NCBI GenBank assembly: GCA_028684915.1
Contig: JAQUEZ010000014.1
Coordinates: 1 to 63,233 of the forward strand
Direction: 5' to 3'
Source: Desulfobulbus sp.
GTDB taxonomy: Bacteria; Desulfobacterota; Desulfobulbia; Desulfobulbales; Desulfobulbaceae
Length of the DNA stretch: 63,233 nucleotides
The position numbers and the translations under genes are program-made. This document shows positions 63,004-63,233 of this stretch, piece by piece (within the stretch, counting starts at the first letter, position 1; every line of letters starts with the position of its first letter). Below the pieces are notes generated by a model that was not told the DNA's origin, did not search any database, and saw only the letters and a list, made by a program, of their open reading frames with translations.

Positions 63004-63233
63004 ATGAACCATCAGGGAGGGAAGGTGAGCGAACAACTCCGGAATCGAAAGCGTCCATGTCGTATATGTCGGAAGTGGTACACGGCCAATCCCAGGCTCG
63101 GTGATCGCCAGCAAACCTGCGGCAATCCAGAGTGCCAGCGGTTGTGGCACGCGAAAAAATGCCGGGAATGGAACCTGAGGAACCGGGAGTATTTCCAGGC
63201 CATCGCCTTGTCCAGGAAACTTGAGGACTGCGC
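63004..63233 (+). CDS. truncated Cys-rich protein of an IS-associated family
   Basis: Open frame from ATG 63004 (GGAGAG upstream) to the window edge, so the C-terminus is missing. An alternative GTG at 63025 has GGGAGGGAAG before it. The residues CRICRKWYTANPRLGDRQQ, TCGNPECQRLWHAKKCREWN show four to five Cys suited for zinc binding. Such short proteins are seen beside transposase or integrase genes in deltaproteobacteria; the continuation lies outside the window. Confidence 0.5.
   Translation, partial: MNHQGGKVSEQLRNRKRPCRICRKWYTANPRLGDRQQTCGNPECQRLWHAKKCREWNLRNREYFQAIALSRKLEDC

Noticed and set aside
1..63233. tRNA, rRNA, tmRNA and CRISPR arrays
   Set aside because: No cloverleaf, rRNA segment or regularly spaced direct repeats with unique spacers were seen on either strand by eye.

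Overview
The window comes from a Gram-negative, anaerobic-type bacterium. Its gene order (ffh-rpsP-khpA-rimM-trmD-SPOUT methyltransferase-rplS-rnhB-yraN-pdxA-tmk), Lol-type lipoproteins, a TonB receptor, a Tat-exported polysulfide/thiosulfate-reductase-like molybdoenzyme and a B12-binding radical SAM/DUF2344 fusion suggest Desulfobacterota, perhaps a Desulfobulbales relative. This placement is inferred from gene content only. No rRNA, tRNA or CRISPR array was seen.

Layout. 0-10 kb: accessory metabolism (hotdog thioesterase, aminotransferase, small lipoprotein, CbpA-like co-chaperone, PBP4-type carboxypeptidase, TrpB2, radical SAM protein, double-AMIN envelope protein). 10-24.2 kb: a long leftward housekeeping block for envelope lipoproteins, tmk, pdxA, yraN, rnhB, rplS, tRNA/ribosome maturation, ffh, fabD, lspA and ileS. 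24.5-36.3 kb: an accessory region with an orphan ribonucleotide-reductase-tail protein, a FlK-like thioesterase, an EF-hand-type protein, a TorD/molybdopterin/4Fe-4S respiratory set, and a CHASE4 diguanylate cyclase followed by a MotB-like/MotA-like pair and a pentapeptide-repeat lipoprotein. 36.8-49.6 kb: dnaE, an OmpA lipoprotein, SAM hydrolase, hslVU-xerC and xseB-ispA-dxs. 49.7-54.4 kb: small accessory genes separated by palindromic repeats, with a probable structured RNA at 50.86-51.00 kb. 54.9-61.7 kb: a leftward cluster of TonB receptor, class III-type periplasmic binding protein, MoeA, small-molecule methyltransferase and DUF364 protein. 61.7-63.2 kb: a long leader/intergenic region with a ModE-like palindrome, then IS-like terminal repeats and a truncated zinc-finger gene at the window edge.

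The best candidate for an undescribed system is the 54.9-62.6 kb cluster. It combines outer-membrane and periplasmic capture of a metal complex (TonB receptor, MolA/BtuF-type binding protein), a chelation-fold protein (DUF364), a methyltransferase ending in CSCCSC and a molybdenum insertase (MoeA). A ModE-type inverted repeat lies upstream. Together they suggest uptake or processing of a chelated molybdenum or tungsten species. That is a hypothesis built on family knowledge plus the operator-like sequence; nothing in the sequence proves the metal.

A second theme is a family of MITE-like palindromic repeats with ends related to TGATGGCGTCGTAAAAA. At least seven full, partial or core copies and two more distant relatives lie between genes in the 25-58 kb part of the window, and two of them provide the stop codon of a neighbouring gene.
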